DNA of 64,000 bases. Origin: Patella vulgata (taxonomy: Eukaryota > Mollusca > Gastropoda > Patellidae). Shown here in pieces: positions 43,901-55,690 of the stretch; the first letter of the stretch is position 1, and every line of letters starts with the position of its first letter. The translations under genes were made by a program, and so were the position numbers. The notes beneath the pieces were generated by a model. That model was given only the letters and a program-made list of their open reading frames with translations, ran no database searches and had not been told where the DNA came from. The stretch spans positions 88,595,730 through 88,659,729 of the forward strand of contig NC_065880.2 in assembly GCF_932274485.2 (NCBI RefSeq), read 5' to 3'.

Positions 43901-45525
43901 TGTAAATAGATTCAGAATCCCAACTGGCCTTTCCTCTTTTATAATAAGACACAAAAAGAAAATAATCAGACCTTTGGTTAAATAAATTATCATAAAGGGA
44001 ATATCTCACTTTTATAATAAGACAAAAAAAGAAAATAAACAGACCTTTGGTAGGGTGACCCACCATAAATAAATATCTCCAAATATCTCGACAATTACGC
44101 CACAATATTTATATATATGCCAAGCCTCAAATCAGTTTCACACAATTATAGTCACTAAATAAACGATCATGTTGTACTTAATCCCTTGTTTTGAAATTAG
44201 TCTCGCTTAACCAGTCTATCGACCATTCTACGTCTGATTGACAGGTTGGGATAATCAAGACTACTTTTTTACGAAACATAACAGAAAGCTAGAACAAGAA
44301 ATTGAATTTAGAAATAAGCACTTTAGACAACTCAACAATTGTTTTAAGAAACTTGTAAAAGTAAAATGAAACTACTGCTAGTATCATGTTCCTGCTAAAG
44401 AAAGTGATTCAGAGATATTATTTGTACTAAACCAAAAGATGCCGCTCTTAACGGTACAGTTAATGATAAAGCAATTTAAAAAATAAAACAAACGTAATTA
44501 CTAAAGCTGCTGTAATAACCAAGAAGCTAAATTTTACTGCTATTCAAAATCGTCAACAATAGATTTTTTACGGCTGTAATAGTTGATATATTTGTAGAGA
44601 ATTGCACGTGCCATGGCTATTTATCGACTCAAAGCGAGTGCGGGGTAGTCAGAAATCAGTTCGAGACACGCAACTGAAGCGTGCACATTTAGCCGTGTCG
44701 AGACCAACTTTCTGTAAAGTGCACGGGTCATCCTACCTTTGGTTATATAAATTATCATAAAGGGATCATCTCACTTTTATAATAAGACACAAAAAGAAAA
44801 TAAACAGACCTTTGGTTATATAAATTATCATAAAGGGAATATCTCACTTTTATAATAAGACACACAAAAAAAATAAACAGACCTTTGGTTATATAAATTA
44901 TCATAAAGGGAATATCTCACTTTTATAATAAGTCACAAAAAGAAAATAAACAGACCTTTGATTATATAAATTATCATAAAGGGAATATCTCACTTTTATA
45001 ATAAGTCACCAAAAGAAAATAAACAGACCTTTGATTATATAAATTATCATAAAGGGAATATCTCACTTTTATAATAAGACACAAAAAGAAAATAAACAGA
45101 GCTTTGGTTATATAAATTATCATAAAGGGAATATCACACTTTTATAATAAGACAAAAAAAGAAAATAAACAGACCTTTGGTTATATAAATTATCATAAAG
45201 GGGATATCCCACTTTTATAAAGAGAAAATAAACAGACCTTAGGTTATATAAATTATCATAAAGGGAATATCTAACTTTTATAATAAGTCACAAAAAGAAA
45301 ATAATCAGACCTTTGGTTATATAAATTATCATAAAGGGAATATCTCACTTTTATAAAAAGACACAAAAAGAAAATAAACAGAGCTTTGGTTATATAAATT
45401 ATCATAAAGGGAATATCACACTTTTATAATAAGTCACAAAAAGAAAATAAACAGACTTTTGGTTATATAAATTATCATTAAAGGGAATATGCCACTTTTA
45501 TAATAAGACACAAAAAGAAAATAAA
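43901..45525 (+). repeat. ~70-bp satellite array, split by MITE-N
   Basis: Units read 'aaataaacagacctttggtt' 'atataaattatcataaaggg' 'aatatctcacttttataata' 'agacacaaaaag'. About two units lie before 44050 and about eleven after 44742. Confidence 0.95.
44051..44735. mobile_element. MITE-N copy 1, 7-bp TSD CCTTTGG
   Basis: The terminal inverted repeat is tagggtgaccca at the left, mirrored (one or two changes) as cgggtcatccta at the right. cctttgg is duplicated at 44044-44050 and 44736-44742. The empty site 'agacctttggttat' is present in every neighbouring satellite unit, so the TSD is certain. No ORF of note; the autonomous partner is unknown. Confidence 0.95.
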
Positions 45526-45531
45526 TTCTGT

Positions 45532-45905
45532 ACTTAATAAAAACATGGTAATGCACGGAGTTTTTCTAATTTGTTCGTTTTCTCTTATCTAATGACAGCC
45601 AATTCCAATTTTTGAATTGTCAGATATCCTCTCACCGTCTCATATAACAACTTTTCATCATGAAATGAAATTCGACCGTGTATCTGTTATCGCTCGTTAC
45701 TACAGACGGTTATATAGAAGGATAACTCGTGTTTGTCATGTTTGGCGTCACTTCCCGTTTCTTCACATGCTTGTTACACATCTACCATAGCAATGATCTC
45801 TGTGTTAAAATTATATTTGGAACGTGTTTAACCAGTTCTATCACATATGTAATAATGACTGACATCAATATAGTCCTTTAACAAACTGCCATCTCCGCGA
45901 TCGAA
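45532..45905 (+). repeat. Single arm of foldback P
   Basis: aaaacatggtaatgcacgga, gaattgtcagatatcctctc and ctctgtgttaaaattatatt match the right half of the element at 57433-58108. Confidence 0.85.
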
Positions 45906-47483
45906 ATGCCCCAAATAATAAAATGTCCGTAGTAAGAATTTTGAGTTACTTGTCAGGCCCTCCGCTCTAATCTGATTTACGATTAGGGTAATCCCATGTT
46001 CCTGAAGCAACGACTGTGGGTTTTACAACATCTAGACGTTGCTTGTTTACTGTGTGTGTGTTAGTTGTATTTTACGTCCGCTTCCACCGAGGTGATATCG
46101 CAGACAAGCTTGCGAGTTTACTTCACAATTCCCGAACTTATAGCTAATATGTTATCAACAGACACATGTGATCAGTAGCGTCCAATCAGAGGTTGTGACA
46201 TTGCGACCTCCACGGAAACCTTGACATTGAATGAACCTTGAACTTTGCAACTCGATTATCACAGGTAGACATTTTAGCTTGAAAGCGCGAGACTTGGTAT
46301 TCGCGACGATCGAGGAATCTGATAGGCTCATAAGTTGGGCTTGTACCATATCGAAATTAGTGCCGAAATACGCAGGTTATTACGTAAAGGCCTTGATAAG
46401 ATGTACGTAGTTAAAGCGAGATCAAGTCTTCTATTGAAGGTGAGATAATCCTAATCCTAGTAAACATTAGCTCGTGGTTAGGATTAGGTTAAGAGAAATC
46501 CTATATCATAATGTTGTACTATCTACGAGATAATGGCTTGAGGTCTGGTCATAAATAGTACTTACGAAGTAGTCTATTGTCTACACTGGGGTTACAATTA
46601 TCCAGCACTTTATAGCCATTATGTCGATATATTTAAATTCTTGCTGATACAAAAAGACTATTTATCACTGGCTTGTCTTATTAAGGACGTTAATGTAGGG
46701 GGTGGTAATGGAGATGGTAATGAAAGGGTTGTTAAAGGGACAATAACACTCTTGCTGGCTTGACAGCTCCAGAAAATAAAAAAAATAGCCTTATACTAGA
46801 TGTGTTAGTGTCCTACCTGTTGTGTAAATTATCCATTAAATCCTATTTTACTTGTCCAAAGGGTTCAAAAATATTTTTAAATCCAAGTCACATTTGAAAA
46901 GCTTTACGTCAGGCGTTTCAAATCATTTAGTTTAATTTTTCCAATTTTTTAAATTAGGTGTGTTAAGATGAAATTTGTATCATCAATTAATTGGAATATT
47001 GTAAAATAGTACAATTTGTTGACCAGAATAAAGATTGGGACATATTATTCAGTTACAACAAGAGTGGCATTGAGCCTTTAACACTCACTTTATAAAGGAT
47101 AAGCCATAGTAGTCCAGATTAAATAGTACACCCTCGTGCGTCGTGATCACGGTGTTTGTTATTAAAATAGTTGAAATTATATTTGAGACAGTACTACAAA
47201 CATTAGACGACTTCGGTTTATATAATATTGTTTTTTATCTGATTTAAATGAGTGTCTGTGCTATTTTCGGATTTCGTCTTCAATATTTATATTTAGGAAC
47301 ATGAAGCCCCGATATATTTATTTTAGTGTCGTAAAGTGGGGTGAAGTTAGCCACTGGTGGTTAGCTCTTAATTTAATTATTACATAATGCATCTTTAATG
47401 ACCTACTCCTCGAACTTACATAATGCATCTTTAATGACATACTTCTCGCACTGTTTCATTTTAAACGAATAGCATATATAACC
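45906..47483. other. Largest repeat-poor stretch; one Repeat Q copy
   Basis: 46150-46350 (ggtagacattttagcttgaa, gcgagacttggtattcgcga) recurs in reverse at 50195-50370. Nothing else was recognised over ~1.5 kb: no exon with splice signals and no tandem structure. Confidence 0.5.
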
Positions 47484-48200
47484 AGTCATCTTATACTTCG
47501 TGGGTTTTCTGCGGGTCTGCCGATGGTTTCCCCTTGTTTTCTCGGTTTACGCTATCGGTTTTCTCCAGGGTTTGCTGTGGGTCCGCCAGCGGTTTTTTTT
47601 TTACATGATTTATCTGTGGGTCCGCCAGCGGTTTTTACACGATTTATCTCCGGGTCGGCGACCGGTTTCCTCCGCGGTTTTCCCTGAGTCCGCAACCGTG
47701 TTTCTCCACTCTTTTCTTTCGATCAGCCATTGATTTTCACAACGTGTTCCTTCGGGTCTGGGACCGGGTTCCTCCGCAGTTTTCTCTGGGTCCGCCGCTA
47801 GTTTTCTCCACGTTTTTCGTTGGGTCCATCACTGGTTTTCACAATGTTATTCTCTGGGTCTGCGACCGGTATCCTCCACGTTTGTCTATGGGTCCGCCAT
47901 TGATTTTCACGTGTTCTTCCGGGCCTGGGACCGGTTTCTTCCGCAGCTTTCCCTGCCCGTCACTGGTTTTCACAATGTTATTCTCCAGGTCTGCGACCGG
48001 TTTCCTCCGCGGTTTTCTCTGGAACCGCCGCTGGGTTTCTCCACGGTTTAGCCATGGGACCGCCGCAGGTTTATCACTGGGACCGCCGCTGGTTTATCCC
48101 TGGGTTTAGCGCAGGTTGTCTTGCAAGACCCCTACGTACAAGTACACCATACCGACCTAGTTTGTGCTGAATGGGCGTTTAAAAACTCTCTGTCTCGTCA
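47484..48200 (+). mobile_element. SINE-A remnant whose core became a minisatellite
   Basis: The left edge is 'cttcgtgggttttctgcggg' and the right edge 'gcaagacccctacgtacaag...gacctagtttgtgctg...gggcgtttaaaaactctctg', both SINE-A. Between them about 600 bp consist of ~33-bp variants of 'gggtccgccrctggttttct' 'ccrcggttttc', i.e. the expanded SINE core. Confidence 0.85.
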
Positions 48201-48339
48201 TCAACATCATCAATGGCTTCCTGGAAATGATTACCAAGAGTTTTCTGATACTTGATTGAATGAATTGATATAAAGATCGCATGAACACTTCGTGAAAGTA
48301 GAAAAATAACAGTTTGACAGGAGTCTGGTTATAGCTGTA

Positions 48340-48480
48340 TTAAGTTCTGATTAAGTGTATTGCTCTTTATAACATCAATATGTCAACTTATGCCAAGTAC
48401 ACACAGTCCAAGTTCTGATTAAATCTATTGCTCTAGATAACATCAGTATGTCAACTTAAGCCAAGTACACATAGATCAAG
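48340..48480 (+). repeat. ~70-bp tandem duplication
   Basis: 'aagttctgattaa...attgctct...taacatcartatgtcaactta' is present twice. Confidence 0.85.
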
Positions 48481-48508
48481 TGTACGTATACAAACATAAC
48501 AACTGCAG

Positions 48509-48783
48509 AGAGAGAGAGAAATGGGGTTTAACGTCCACTCGACACAAACTAGGTCATTTCGGGACTAACATAATGGTTTAATTTTATTTCAATAATTCGC
48601 TTGCGCGTAGGGGTCTTTAGCAGTGGGAGGAAACTAGAGGACCCGGAGAAAACCCACGAGGCTGGACAGGCGACCCTACTCCTTGTCACGTACAACCGGG
48701 GATTCGAAACCACGCCAGTTGACTCAATGACAGGCCTTATGATACAGCGCGCACGTGCTAACCATTCGGCCATCCAACCCCCC
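48509..48783 (-). mobile_element. SINE-A copy, full length, 12-bp TSD
   Basis: The flanks repeat taacaactgcag at 48497-48508 and 48784-48795. Confidence 0.95.
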
Positions 48784-48802
48784 TAACAACTGCAGTCCTT
48801 AA

Positions 48803-49142
48803 ACATACATTATGCAAGAGCTAAATCTGCCTATTGTAGGGCTTCCTTTAGGAATGAAATGTTATCTAAATTATTAATAAGACATTAATTAAACTCTCGA
48901 TGGCATCGGATACTAAAGAATTTAACTAGATTAGAACGGTTCGCCATTTAAAAATTTAAATTAAAAATGGGAATCCCTGGTTACCACAATGCACACATCT
49001 TGTCAAAACTACAGTGATAACTTGGCTGAGAATGAAGTAATTTGAATGAAATTTTTAATTTTTTCATTTTACATTATCTATTTTTGAGCTATTATAGCAA
49101 GAATGGTCAGCTCTTTATCTAAATCTTGCATAATACGTAGCC
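48803..49142 (+). mobile_element. MITE-F copy
   Basis: TTAA at 48799 and 49143; acatacattatgcaagagct at the left. Confidence 0.85.
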
Positions 49143-49205
49143 TTAAAGAAAACATTAAGAAACAACGTGTATGGCCGTTCTCGCTATGATAGTTGCTATT
49201 CCATA

Positions 49206-49581
49206 ATGTATGGGATCACGTGGCTAAGTGGGTAAGACGCTGGCTCGCTAACCTGGAGGTCGGGTGTTCGATCCTTGCATTGGCCGAGAAAGTTCATGCA
49301 GATTTTCCAGCGTGGGTCCCCCTTTGCAGTGATGCAGGACGGAGGGCCAGACAAGGACAGCTGTCTAGTCGTTCCGGATGGGACGAAAACCCGAGGTCCC
49401 GTGTACACATTGACGTGCACGTAAAAGATCCCTTGACAGTTGGAATTCGATATAAGAGTAGGCCGTAGTGCCGCTGTCCGGGCAAAATTTCCCTCATAGC
49501 ACACTGTATGGCGTATGCCCGTCTTCATTAGCCCAGTTCGGAGCAAAACAGTAGGACGTTAAACCCCATTTCATTTCATTT
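49206..49581 (+). mobile_element. SINE-B copy, full length
   Basis: Head gatcacgtggctaagtgggt, B box gtcgggtgttcgatcc, core and (ATTTC)n. Followed at 49584-49632 by a MITE-F scrap. Confidence 0.93.
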
Positions 49582-49710
49582 TGAAGCCAAGAACAAGACC
49601 TGCAATAGGCAGATTTAGCTCTTGCATTAAGCAAATGTCGCCCAGTAGTTTGCATGGCTTAGGGTGAGGCGGTTGTTCTAGATTTTTATTACGCGGACTT
49701 ACAACAATTC

Positions 49711-49939
49711 GAGAGAGAGAGAGAGAGAGAGAGAGAGGGTGGAGTCTAACGTCCAATCGACACAAACTAGGTCATTTCAGGACTAACATATGATTAAAAT
49801 TATATTTCAATAATTTGCTCGTGCGTAGGTGTTTTTAGCGGTGGGGGCCCGGCGAAAACCCACCAGGTTGGACAGGCGACTCTACTCCTTGTCACGTATA
49901 AACGAGAAATCGAAATCACGCCACTTGACTCAATGACAG
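49711..49939 (-). mobile_element. SINE-A copy, head truncated
   Basis: (GA)n to 'cacttgactcaatgacag', where a C-rich duplication starts. Confidence 0.88.
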
Positions 49940-50250
49940 CTCCCCCCCTCTCCCGCTTCCACCACCCTAAGGCAAACGCTCCCTACCCCACCCCATCAAC
50001 AATAGACCGCTGACTCGCGCTTTAACTCACGTAATGCTCTTACGGCACTAATTTCGAATGGTTTCTATGGTTGGATAATATAACAATGACAGCTCCCCCC
50101 TCCCCCTCCCCCTCCCCTCCCCCTCCCGCTCCCGCTTCCACCATCTTATGGCAAACGCTCCTTACCCCCACCCCATCAACAATAGACCGCTGACTCTCGC
50201 TTTAACTCACGTAATGCTTTTACGGCACTAATTTTGAATGGTTTCTGACC
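49940..50250 (+). repeat. ~155-bp tandem duplication, C-rich
   Basis: gcttccaccaycytawggca...caacaatagaccgctgactc...actcacgtaatgct is present twice. The second copy has an expanded (CCCCTC)n. Confidence 0.9.
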
Positions 50251-50370
50251 CAATTAGGGACCTCTCAGATTCCAGGATAGAAAATATAATCGCGAATACC
50301 AAGTCGCGCGCTTTCCAACTGAAATGTCTAGTCGTGATAATCGAGTTGCAAAGTTCAAGGTTCTTTTAAT

Positions 50371-50438
50371 GTCAACCGGGGAATCGAAACTTTACGATAC
50401 AACGCGCACGAACTTACCATTCGGCAATCCAACCTCCC
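50371..50438 (-). mobile_element. SINE-A head fragment
   Basis: tcaaccggggaatcgaaact to accattcggcaatccaacct. Confidence 0.85.
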
Positions 50439-50542
50439 GTTTTATAACAAACAGCCTCCCGAGCCTTCAACCCACGCATAACAAATATCAGTTTAGTAAA
50501 AAAAGATTTGATGTTGCTGATGTCGGCAAACATCACCACAGG

Positions 50543-51339
50543 TAGGGTGACCCACCATAAATAAATATCTCCATATATCTCCATATATCTCGACAATTAC
50601 GCCACAATATTTATATATATGCCAAGCCTCAAATCAGTTTCACACAATTATAGTCACTAAATAAACGATCATGTTGTACTTAATAAGCTATGACCATTAA
50701 TCATCTATAAATAATAGATTGAAAACTGGTTCCAAGTGTCGTCCATAACATCCAGACACTTTTGAGTAAAAGATAGGTTACGTGCCCTTGTTTTGAAATT
50801 AGTCTCGCTTAACCAGTCTATCGACCATTCTACGTCTGATTGCCAGGTCGGGATAATCAAGACTACTTTTTTACGAAACATAACAGAAAGCTAGAACAAG
50901 AAATTGAATTTAGAAATAAGCACGTTAGGTAGCTCAACAATCGTTTTAAGAACCTTGTAAAAGTAAAATGAAACTACTGCTAGTATCATGTTCCTGTCTA
51001 ACCCGAGTGATTCAGAGATATTATTTGTACTAAACCAAAAGATGCCGCTCTTAACGGTACAGTTAATGATAAAGCGATTTAAAAAATGAAACGAACGTAA
51101 TTTCTAAATCTGCTGTAATAACCAAGAAGCTTAATTTCACTGCTATTCAAAATCGTCAACAATAAATTTTTTACGGCTGTAATAGTTGATAGATTTGTAG
51201 AGAATTGCACGTGCCATGGCTATTTATAGTATCATACTGTCAGAAAGTTGGTCTCGGCACGGCGAATGTGCACGCTTCAGTGGTAGTCTCGAACTATCAG
51301 CGGTGGACTTTATTTCTGTAGAGTACATGGGTCACCCTA
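50543..51339. mobile_element. MITE-N copy 2, 7-bp TSD CCACAGG
   Basis: TIR tagggtgaccca with mirror tgggtcacccta at the right; ccacagg at 50536-50542 and 51340-51346. It contains about 115 bp (starting aataagctatgaccattaat) missing from copy 1. No ORF is recognised. Confidence 0.94.
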
Positions 51340-51483
51340 CCACAGGGCTTTAAGAAATTAAATAGTATCACCCTATAACACATTCTACAGTAGATATCGC
51401 TTGTGTGATAACTTTCATATTCTACTGAGATATCGCGTTACATGAAATAAAATTTATACCAAAGAATTAGATTTATTTTTTTG

Positions 51484-51560
51484 TGCGTGTATGGCGTATG
51501 CCCGCCTTCATTAGCCAAGTGGGAACAGAACAGTTTGATGCTAAACTCCAATTCATTTCA
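51484..51560 (+). mobile_element. SINE-B 3' fragment
   Basis: tatggcgtatgcccgccttc to the diverged end ctaaactccaattcatttca. Confidence 0.8.
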
Positions 51561-51784
51561 CATCAAGACAAGAAGTTGTAAAACTCGCGGTCTCTTCTTT
51601 GGGAACACAAATAACCACTCTCCATTGTTGAAATCCAATCTATTTACACCACAGAGAAAGTATTTGTGAAATTTTAATCTAGAATATTCTAATATAGACT
51701 GTTTAAAGAACCAATTTAGCTCTCTGTCAATAACATTTTCAGACACCGACTACAGGATTTTAACGAGTGTTCGCTATACATCGT
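51561..51784. other. Intronic spacer
   Basis: Nothing recognised. Confidence 0.35.
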
Positions 51785-51956
51785 ATGGGTTCATTCTGTA
51801 CACAGAGATCCCTCTACTTCATGTTTCGAGAATAGATCTCTGTCCCAAACGACAGCCATATCCAAAAATTATTATATTGTTTTCTAATGCGGTTCTAGCC
51901 CATTTCACGTGTGCCATACACATATGGACTAAATAAACTTTTTTCAATTTTATTAA

Positions 51957-52208
51957 AGATACATTATGGGAGATTCGATAACGCGTTGACAGTTCCCACT
52001 ATAATAGTTAAAAAATAGATAATGTAAAGGCAATTTGCTGAAAATTTCAGTCAGATTGATCCACTATGAACCAAGAACAAAGCGATTGAATTTCCACCTA
52101 GCCTTGATCATCATTACTAAAGTCATTACGATAAACAGCATAGTCTCGATTATCCATTTAATCGTTAAATCGTGAAGGAAAGTTATGCAGTAAATCGGCT
52201 CACAATCC
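51957..52208 (-). mobile_element. MITE-F, partial, in repeat E
   Basis: It starts after TTAA at 51953 (agatacattatgggagattc) and breaks off at 'ggctcacaatccac'. Confidence 0.82.
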
Positions 52209-52318
52209 ACTATGTTTAAATGAAAACAGAATAAATACTTAACGACATTCTCGAAGAATAGTATTTTGGGATAAAATTGTCCATTTAGGACTCAAAATGT
52301 CGGTCAACTAGCTTAGTG

Positions 52319-52505
52319 CATAATTTCCTTAAGGTCACGAGATATAAACAGGGCTAGCGATAACCCTAACCCTTTCTCAAGACCTAGCCCTGCGCATTAC
52401 ACTAACCCTAACCCACAATCCACTGCAACAATCACGTGCCCCAACCCTGTTTACATCTCGTGACCTTGGGGAAATATGCATTTGGCCTTGTCAAATAAAT
52501 CTAGC
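52319..52505 (-). mobile_element. MITE-C copy with 11-bp TSD in repeat E
   Basis: ctagcttagtg is repeated at 52308-52318 and 52506-52516; other E copies show the single site. Confidence 0.88.
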
Positions 52506-52654
52506 CCTAGCTTAGTGCCTGCTCTCAAGCGGAGCTAACTGTGGACAGGCAGCCTAAGTTTAGTACGGGTGTTGTCCGAGACCGTTCGTCGGGATTTGTC
52601 AACGTTGTAACGACTTTTCAGAGATGAAGGTTGGATAATATATGGCGTATATGA

Positions 52655-52845
52655 TAAGGCCAGCTCAATTTTTCGTCATAGGTCATGAGATGTAAACTGG
52701 GCTAGAGCTAATCCCAACCCTAACCCTAGACCTAGCCCCACTGCTAACCCTAACCTACAATCGCGCCAACAATCACGTGCCTTAACCTTACATCTAAGCG
52801 ACCTTGACAAAACTTGAGCTGGTCTTAACAAATAGATTTAGCCAC
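52655..52845 (-). mobile_element. MITE-C copy
   Basis: ataaggccagctcaattttt at the left, taaccct-like centre, ggtcttaacaaatagattta at the right. A SINE-B 3' scrap follows at 52858-52907. Confidence 0.82.
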
Positions 52846-53028
52846 AGCCTACCTATATTCTTAATTTGGAGCAAATAAAGTAGGTCCTTAAACCCCATTT
52901 CATTACAGTAAAATGTTTTAAAACGTCTGTATCTCGATAATGGCTTCACGAGATTTATCTCCCATTTTTAAACAATTTAATACCCCTGATGTAACTGTAT
53001 ACTCAAATCTTATATCAGGTTTTTCTTT

Positions 53029-53389
53029 CAATCTGATTAAAACAAAGATCCTATTTCGTTTCGTTTTTTATAGTTCAATATTTCGTTTTACTTGTCTTTA
53101 CTACACTAGGATCTGGAAGAGTTGTTATCATTCACGTGTTCTGAATGATGTGAGGGATTAGAAATGAAACGATCTGTTACGGCGAGTTCTTGGCCTTTTA
53201 ATGCACGGAACTGTGGGTAAACCACTAGAAACGTAAACGCTCATTGGTTAATCAAATATCTGACGTCATAGGGTCAAAAGCCACTCGTATGACCTCTGAC
53301 GCGACCTTGCATTACAACTGGTCAGATCATCATGTAGTAGAGGTCATCGAAAGTATAAAAATAACGAAACGAAATATAGATCTGTATTT
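53029..53389 (-). mobile_element. MITE-D copy, right end lost to a SINE
   Basis: caatctgattaaaacaaaga at the left; the right TIR stops at 'atatagatctgtatt'. Confidence 0.88.
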
Positions 53390-53632
53390 GGATGGCCGAA
53401 TGGTTAGCACGTGCCCGCTGTATCACAAGGTCTGTCATTGAGTCAACTGACGTGGTTTCGATTCCCCGGTTGTGCGTGACAAGGTGTAGGGTCGCCTGTC
53501 CAACCTCGTGGGTAATCTCCAGGTCCTCCGGTTTTCTACCACTGCGAAAGACTGCTACGCGCAAGCCAATTGTGGAAATAAAATTAAACCATCTGTAAGT
53601 CCCGAAATGACCTAGTTTGTGTCGAGTGGACG
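53390..53632 (+). mobile_element. SINE-A fused tail-to-tail with SINE-B
   Basis: Complete head to 'gtgtcgagtggacgt'. At this point, inside the shared 3' block, a reverse SINE-B starts. Confidence 0.9.
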
Positions 53633-53912
53633 TCCTACAGTGTGCTATGATTTATGCGGGACATTTTGCGCTGATAGAGACACTATGGCCTACACTTACA
53701 TCGAATTTGAACTGTCAAGGGTTATTTTACGTGCACACCAATGTGAACACGGACTTCGGTTTTTCTTACCATTCGAAGGACTAGACAACTGTCCCATCCG
53801 AACGACTATGCGATGTCCCTTGTCGGGTTCTACGTCCCACACAACTGACATGGGGAAACCAGGACCAAGTTTAGCGAGCTAACGACTTACTCACTGAGCC
53901 ACAGTGGTTCCT
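53632..53912 (-). mobile_element. Diverged SINE-B copy
   Basis: tcctacagtgtgctatgatt to actgagccacagtggttcc. Old, with several internal changes. Confidence 0.85.
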
Positions 53913-54113
53913 AGATTACATCCTGGTTCAATGACAAGTATGACAGTGAGGTAGTATCTATTTCCGATATCCATTTACTAGGCCGGAATAGAGACATGAA
54001 GGTCAAAATAAACTCACCTTTATCTTTATTGCTCAAAGAGTAATGAGTTTTTTCCTCTTCTATTTATTGGCATTCAGCCATCGAGGTATGATATAAATAC
54101 ACAGCCATGCCGG
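53913..54113. other. Intronic spacer
   Basis: Nothing recognised. Confidence 0.35.
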
Positions 54114-54145
<32 letters not shown>

Positions 54146-54589
54146 AGAGACAGATGGGTTTAACGTCCACTCGACACAAACTAGGTCATTTCGGCACTAA
54201 CATATTGTTTAATTTCTTTATTTCAATAATTCGCTTGCGCGTAGGGGTCTTTAGCAGTGGGAGGAAACCGGAGGACCCGGAGAAAACCCACGAGGTTGAA
54301 CAGGCGACCCTACTCCTTGTCACGTACAACCGCGGAATCGAAACCCCGCCAGTTAACTCAATGACAGACCGTATGATACAGCGCGCGCGTGCTAACCATT
54401 CGGCTAACCACCCCCCCCCCCCAGAGGCAGAGAGAGCGAGAGAGAGAGAGGGGGGGGGGAGAGATAGATGGGTTTAACGTCCACTCGACACAAACTAGGA
54501 CATTTCCTTACTAACATATGGTTCAATTTTATTTCAATAATTCGCTTGCGAGTAGGGGTCTTTAGCAATTGGAGGAAACTGGAGGACCC
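54114..54589 (-). mobile_element. Two SINE-A copies in tandem
   Basis: A full copy (54114-54418) is followed by a second (GA)n tail and a partial copy (54424-54589). Both have the uncommon 'gagagayagatgggtttaac' start, so they are close relatives or a duplication. Confidence 0.88.
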
Positions 54590-54610
54590 GTTAAGATACA
54601 CTGCTGGATT

Positions 54611-54960
54611 TATATACAGTGTACTATAAGGGAAATGTTGTCCGAATAGATTCCCCGGTTGTACGTGACAAGGAGTAGGATCGCCGGTCCAACCTCGTGG
54701 GTTTTCTGCGGGTCCTCCGCTTTTCTCCCTCTGCTAAAGACCTCTACGCGCAAGCGAATTATTCGAATAAAATTGAATCATATGTTAGTCCCGAAATGAC
54801 ATAGTTTGTATCGAATTCCCGTTAACCGTTGTCGTTGGAAGTCGATATAGTAGGCCGTAGCGCCGCTGTTCGGGCAAAATATCCCTCATAACACACTGTG
54901 TGGCGTATGCCCGTCTTCTTTAGACCAGTTCGGAGCAGAACAGTAGGACGTTAAACCCCA
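54611..54960. mobile_element. SINE mosaic (B minus, A plus, B plus)
   Basis: Pieces: SINE-B minus 54611-54647, SINE-A plus from the B box 54648-54822, SINE-B plus 3' part 54823-54960. Confidence 0.8.
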
Positions 54961-54969
54961 TGTTGAGAG

Positions 54970-55353
54970 GACATTATGGGGGATTAGATAAAGAGCTGGC
55001 AATAACAGTTAAAAACTAGATAATGTAAACGGAATTTGCTGAAAATTTTAGTCAAATTGATCCACTCTGAACCGAGATTTTAGTGATTGAATATTCAACC
55101 TAGTCTCGGTCGTCATTACTAAAGTCGGTAGGAAAAAAACATAGTCTCGATTATCCAATTCATGATTAAATCATGAATGTAAGTCGAACAGCAAATCGGA
55201 ACCTAATCCAATAAACATCGCAGGCTAGCGATGAAATCAAGAGTTAATTATGGTCTGGAGAAGTTAAATAATGTCTAACTGATAATTTATATAACATTTA
55301 AGGCCTAAAGAAAGACCTAAAATAGGCAGATTTAGTTCTTGCATAACGCATGC
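54970..55353 (-). mobile_element. MITE-F copy
   Basis: cattatgggggattagataa to cttgcataacgcatgc before TTAA at 55354. Confidence 0.85.
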
Positions 55354-55412
55354 TTAAAGCAAACCTTTGATAGAATTAGTTTGAATATCTATCGTGATAT
55401 CATCTGCTTGCA

Positions 55413-55690
55413 CAGTTTGTACCCGGGAGTGCACCTTTAAAACTAGAACAAGAATAAGTCAAAACGAAATATTGAGAACCGTATCCAGACTAATCGACTT
55501 GCTATAATATTCACAGTTTGTACCCGGGAGTGCACCTTTAAAACTAGAACAAGAATAAGTCAAAACGAAATATTGAGAACCGTATCCAGACTAATCGTCC
55601 GTCTGTAATATTCACAGTTTCTACCCGGGAGTGCACCTTTAAAACTAAAACGAAATATTGAGAACCATATCCAGACTAATCGTCCGTCTG
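55413..55690 (+). repeat. ~102-bp tandem repeat, three units
   Basis: 'cacagtttgtacccgggagt' 'gcacctttaaaactaga' ... 'gaaccgtatccagactaatc'; the third unit lacks 'caagaataagtca'. Confidence 0.93.

Larger units (their letters stand above)
51785..52560 (+). repeat. Repeat E copy with two nested MITEs
   Basis: gaatagatctctgtcccaaa, then a MITE-F piece (51957-52208), then cgacattctcgaagaatagt, a MITE-C (52319-52505) and cctgctctcaagcggagcta. Confidence 0.8.

Noticed and set aside
21893-45525. CRISPR-like arrays
   Set aside because: The regular repeats are head-to-tail minisatellites with no unique spacers, in an animal-type genome.
47500-48109. Two open frames of 77 and 121 codons
   Set aside because: They derive from the minisatellite grown from the SINE-A core.
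48549-48786. Frames such as MAEWLARARCIIRPVIESTG and MRVGVFSSGRK, found all over the window
   Set aside because: Translations of SINE-A on either strand.
49193-49546. Frames such as MGFNVLLFCSYAGLMKTGIR and MREILPGQRHYG
   Set aside because: Translations of SINE-B on either strand.
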